Source of the DNA: an uncultured Clostridia bacterium
GTDB lineage: Bacteria > Bacillota > Clostridia > Christensenellales > Aristaeellaceae
NCBI GenBank assembly: GCA_946409855.1
Contig: CAMJXZ010000190.1
Location: 1 to 6,636 of the forward strand
DNA: 6,636 nucleotides
Direction: 5' to 3'
The position numbers and the translations under genes are program-made. A model generated the notes under the pieces. That model did not search any database. It worked only from the letters and a program-made list of their open reading frames with translations, and was not told where the DNA came from. Below are positions 3,824 through 6,636 of this stretch, piece after piece. Position 1 is the first letter of the stretch. Every line of letters starts with the position of its first letter.

Positions 3824-6636
3824 ATGAAAACAAGACGGTTCGGTCTGATTCTGATCCTTTGCGTTGTGCTGACCTGCGTCTGGTGCGCCGCCGGCTTTGC
3901 CGAAGAAAGCTACAGCGCCAATACCATGCGCCTGATGCGGTACGAGGGCGCGGTGGAGATCGAGGACGCCTCCGGGAACCCCCGCTTTATCATGGAAAAC
4001 GCCCGCTTCAACAGCGGCGAGGCCATGCGCACCGGGCCGGAGAGCTATGCCTCCGTCAGCCTGGACGCTTCGAAGATCGTCACCCTGGACGCGCAGAGCC
4101 GCGTCGAGTTCCAGAAAAACGCCAACTCCCTGATCATGAAGCTGACCGAGGGGAGCCTGCTGCTGGATGTCCAGGAAAAGCTTTCCGATAACGAGAGCCT
4201 GGACATTCAGACGTCCACCATGGTGGTAGGCATCCGCGGCACGATCGCTTTCCTCCGCGAGGAACGGGACGGCACCTCGGTCCTGGGCGTGCTGGAAGGC
4301 GTCGCCCAGCTCTCCTACCGGGACGGCAGCGACGCCCTGCGCGTGCTGGACGTGGGCGCCGGCCAGAAGGCCGTCCTGTCGGACCCGGACAGGGACGCGC
4401 TGGTGGACACTGCGCCGGAGCTCTCTGTCCTGGCGGCGAAAGACGTGCCCGGCCTGTTCCTGCGGACAATTGAAGAAGATCCCGTGCTTCAAAAGCGCGT
4501 GGAGGACGCCGGCGGCCTGCCGGACACGCAGGAACCCCCCGAGGAACAGGATCCTTACGCCGCGGACGGGGACTGGGCCTATGAAGGCACCGTCACCCTG
4601 GTGGCGCAGAGCGCCAGCAAGATGTACGACGGTACGCCGCTCACCCGGCCTTCGGACGTACTGGTGTACAACCTGCCCTCCAATTTCTCCATCCACGCTT
4701 CCGCGTCCGGCAGCCAGACGGACGCCGGCGAGAGCGCCAATACGGTTTCCCAGTATTCGATTACCAACGCCGCGGGCGAAAGCGTCACCGGCCACTTTCC
4801 GAGCATCGAAACCGTGGACGGCGTGCTGCGGGTGGATCCCGCCCCGCTGACGGTCTGGACGGGCAGCGCCGAAAAGGAATATGACGGCACCCCCCTGACC
4901 GAGCCGGAAGCCAGGCTGGTGACCTACGCGGGCTACGAGCAGGACGTGCCGCCCTGGCGGAACACGTCGTTTGTGGTAACGGAATCGGTGGGCAGCCAGA
5001 ATCTTTACGGCGTGTGCGGCGTCACCTGGGCCCACGGCACCAACCCCCTGACCGGGGAAACCAAAGAACTCCAGCTCTACGCTGGCCAGCGGATGAGCGT
5101 CGTGCTCTCCACGGAGAACGGGGAGGAAAGCATCAGCTTTGAAATCGTCAACATCCCCGAGGAGGAGATCCCGGAGGAACTGCTGCGCCTGTACGCGGAA
5201 AACCCGGAACTGCTCCGGCAGGCCTGCCGGGACGCGGACTGGGATATGGATCTGATCCTGAGCCGCATCGCGGAACTGCCCCCGGCGGAGAAAACGGACC
5301 ATGTCAAAGACGACCTTTACATCCGGGAAGATGATGAGGAGCGCGTGATGTTCAACAGCACCAACGTGCGCATCACCATCGACACGGACGTCACCCATTT
5401 CAACGGCCGCGCCCTCAACCAGGAGGAAGCGCACTATACGCCCATCCGACTGGAGGAAGGCGTTACCGTCGTCGCCACCGGCAGCCAGACGCCCGTGGGC
5501 GAAAGCGTGAACGGCTATGAAATCAGCTGGAACGGCGTCAACCCGGCGAACTACGTCCTGAACGAGGAACTGGGTACCCTGACCGTGTACGAAAACAAGG
5601 CGTACGTCGTCCTGACGGCGGGCTCCGCCTGGAAAACCTATGACGGCAGATTCCTGTACAGCGATGAAGTGACCGTCAGCGGCCTGCCGTACGGCTTTAC
5701 CTGCTATGCCGAAACCGAAGGCCGGCGCAGGGACGCCGGCACCACGCGGAACGTCGTTTCCGATTATATGATCCTGGACCCGCAGGGCGAAGACGTGACG
5801 GATAATTTCAGCGTCTTCACGGAAGACGGCCTGCTGATCATCCATAAAGCGCCTCTCGTGATCAAAACCGGCTCGGCGGACAAACCCTTTGACGGGACGC
5901 CCCTGACCTGTGATGAGGTGGAAGTGACCGGCCTCATCAAGGGGGAAAAGGCGGAGGTCACCGCCACCGGCAGCATCACGGACATCGGCACCGCCCTCAA
6001 TACCTATTCCGTTGTCTGGGACACCGCGAAAAAGGATAACTATGACATTACGGAGGTACTGGGGACCCTGGAGGTAACCGGCAGCGTGCTGACCGTCACC
6101 GCCGGCTCGGCCACGAAGGCGTACGACGGCACGCCGCTGACCGTCAGCGAAGTGACCGTGGAAGGCCTGCCGGACGGCTATACCCTGACCGCGGTGACCG
6201 ACGGCAGTCAGACGGACGCGGGCACCGGCGTCAATCAGGTCGTCAGCTACACGATCCTGAACGCAGACGGGGAAGACTATACGCCCGTTTTCCTGGACGT
6301 GACGCTGGCGGACGGCACCCTGACGGTCACGCCCGCGGCGCTCACAATCACCACCGGAAGCGCCGAAAAGGCGTATGACGGCACGCCGCTGACCAGCGGC
6401 GAAGCAACCGTCGCCGGCCTTGCGTCCGGCGAAAGCGTCACCGTGACTGCTACCGGCACCATCACCGACGCCGGGACGGCGGAAAATACCTACACCATCG
6501 AATGGGGCAGCACGAAAGCGGCCAACTACGAGCTGACCGACGAAACCGGCACCCTGACCGTGACGAAGGCAACGGCCAAGATCACCACCGGCTCGGCCTC
6601 GAAGGCCTACGACGGCACGCCGCTGACCAGCAGCGA
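3824..6636 (+). CDS. Secreted FecR-domain protein with tandem YDGTPLT (MBG-like) repeats, 3' end outside window
   Basis: An open frame of 937 codons that runs off the window without a stop. Residues 1-26 form a signal peptide: basic MKTRR, a hydrophobic core (6-24), and probable cleavage after GFA (26/27); no proper lipobox is present. A FecR-like domain (about 40-190) begins RYEGAVEIED and contains TMVVGIRGT (132-140), a hallmark of that fold. An acidic, proline-containing linker (about 220-258) leads into tandem units of 78-85 residues with conserved YDGTPLT at 268, 353, 767, 851 and 929, and variants YDGRFLY (606), FDGTPLT (689) and FNGRALN (526). Such repeats resemble MBG-type beta-sandwich domains of Gram-positive surface proteins. 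In Gram-negatives FecR relays signals through a sigma factor; in a secreted protein like this it more likely serves as a binding or structural domain. An anchor (sortase motif or S-layer domain) could lie beyond the window. Role inferred: cell-surface stalk or adhesin; the ligand is unknown. Confidence 0.85.
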   Translation, partial: MKTRRFGLILILCVVLTCVWCAAGFAEESYSANTMRLMRYEGAVEIEDASGNPRFIMENARFNSGEAMRTGPESYASVSLDASKIVTLDAQSRVEFQKNANSLIMKLTEGSLLLDVQEKLSDNESLDIQTSTMVVGIRGTIAFLREERDGTSVLGVLEGVAQLSYRDGSDALRVLDVGAGQKAVLSDPDRDALVDTAPELSVLAAKDVPGLFLRTIEEDPVLQKRVEDAGGLPDTQEPPEEQDPYAADGDWAYEGTVTLVAQSASKMYDGTPLTRPSDVLVYNLPSNFSIHASASGSQTDAGESANTVSQYSITNAAGESVTGHFPSIETVDGVLRVDPAPLTVWTGSAEKEYDGTPLTEPEARLVTYAGYEQDVPPWRNTSFVVTESVGSQNLYGVCGVTWAHGTNPLTGETKELQLYAGQRMSVVLSTENGEESISFEIVNIPEEEIPEELLRLYAENPELLRQACRDADWDMDLILSRIAELPPAEKTDHVKDDLYIREDDEERVMFNSTNVRITIDTDVTHFNGRALNQEEAHYTPIRLEEGVTVVATGSQTPVGESVNGYEISWNGVNPANYVLNEELGTLTVYENKAYVVLTAGSAWKTYDGRFLYSDEVTVSGLPYGFTCYAETEGRRRDAGTTRNVVSDYMILDPQGEDVTDNFSVFTEDGLLIIHKAPLVIKTGSADKPFDGTPLTCDEVEVTGLIKGEKAEVTATGSITDIGTALNTYSVVWDTAKKDNYDITEVLGTLEVTGSVLTVTAGSATKAYDGTPLTVSEVTVEGLPDGYTLTAVTDGSQTDAGTGVNQVVSYTILNADGEDYTPVFLDVTLADGTLTVTPAALTITTGSAEKAYDGTPLTSGEATVAGLASGESVTVTATGTITDAGTAENTYTIEWGSTKAANYELTDETGTLTVTKATAKITTGSASKAYDGTPLTSS
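4625..6636 (+). repeat. Tandem protein-coding repeat array, two unit types
   Basis: Units counted from the Tyr/Phe of the YDGTPLT motif begin at 4625, 4880, 5399 (degenerate), 5639, 5888, 6122, 6374 and 6608. Lengths in residues are 85, 173 (irregular), 80, 83, 78, 84, 78, then cut off. Longer units (type A) carry LP.GY/F and SQTDAG followed by a Y.I stretch; shorter ones (type B) carry TATGxxT, a Y.I/V.W stretch and NYxL/I...GTLxV. The last copies are the most alike in DNA: 18 bases, GACGGCACGCCGCTGACC, are identical after 6125, 6377 and 6611. The early units have diverged more. Confidence 0.8.

Noticed and set aside
3824..3900. Lipoprotein signal peptide for the FecR/repeat protein
   Set aside because: Cysteines at residues 13, 18 and 21 lie in the hydrophobic core, but none is preceded by a lipobox (VLT-C and CVW-C do not fit), whereas GFA/EE is a good signal peptidase I site.
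3755..5845. 696-codon open frame on the minus strand opposite the FecR/repeat gene
   Set aside because: Same codon-bias artefact; no family motifs, and the plus-strand frame has a signal peptide, FecR motif and clear repeats.

Overview
The window looks like chromosomal DNA from a GC-rich anaerobic Firmicute, most likely a gut or rumen Clostridia lineage. This rests on the GC-rich third codon positions, the Bacillus/Clostridium-type YlmH protein, the Rae1/YacP-type nuclease domain, the strong GGAGG-type ribosome binding sites, the TGnTATAAT promoter, and a secreted protein with YDGTPLT repeats. Finer placement is not supported by what can be read here.

Layout. Positions 1-101 hold no gene but contain perfect hairpins, one of which overlaps the stop codon of the first gene. 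Positions 102-830 (minus strand) encode a YlmH-type S4-domain RNA-binding protein that starts at an internal TTG. A short divergent control region (831-916) follows. Positions 917-3556 (plus strand) encode an 879-residue fusion: an EF-G/Tet(M)-like translation GTPase, a linking module with an unassigned Cys-His-Gly motif, and a C-terminal NYN nuclease domain closely resembling Bacillus Rae1 (YacP), which cuts mRNA in the ribosomal A site. Positions 3557-3823 are intergenic and hold a clear extended -10 promoter. From 3824 to the window end (open, incomplete) lies a secreted protein with a signal peptide, a FecR-like domain and a long tandem array of about 80-residue YDGTPLT repeats in which two unit types mostly alternate.

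How the genes fit together. The first two genes are divergent and both point to the ribosome: YlmH proteins bind ribosomes and have been linked to ribosome-associated quality control, and the fusion joins a ribosome-binding GTPase to a ribosome-dependent mRNase. The most interesting hypothesis is a stalled-ribosome surveillance or mRNA-cleavage module in which the GTPase module brings the nuclease to the A site. The GTPase part resembles tetracycline ribosomal protection proteins, but its domain IV loop lacks the residues Tet(M) uses at the drug site, so a resistance call would be doubtful. The FecR/repeat protein has its own promoter and appears unrelated, probably a cell-surface or secreted protein.
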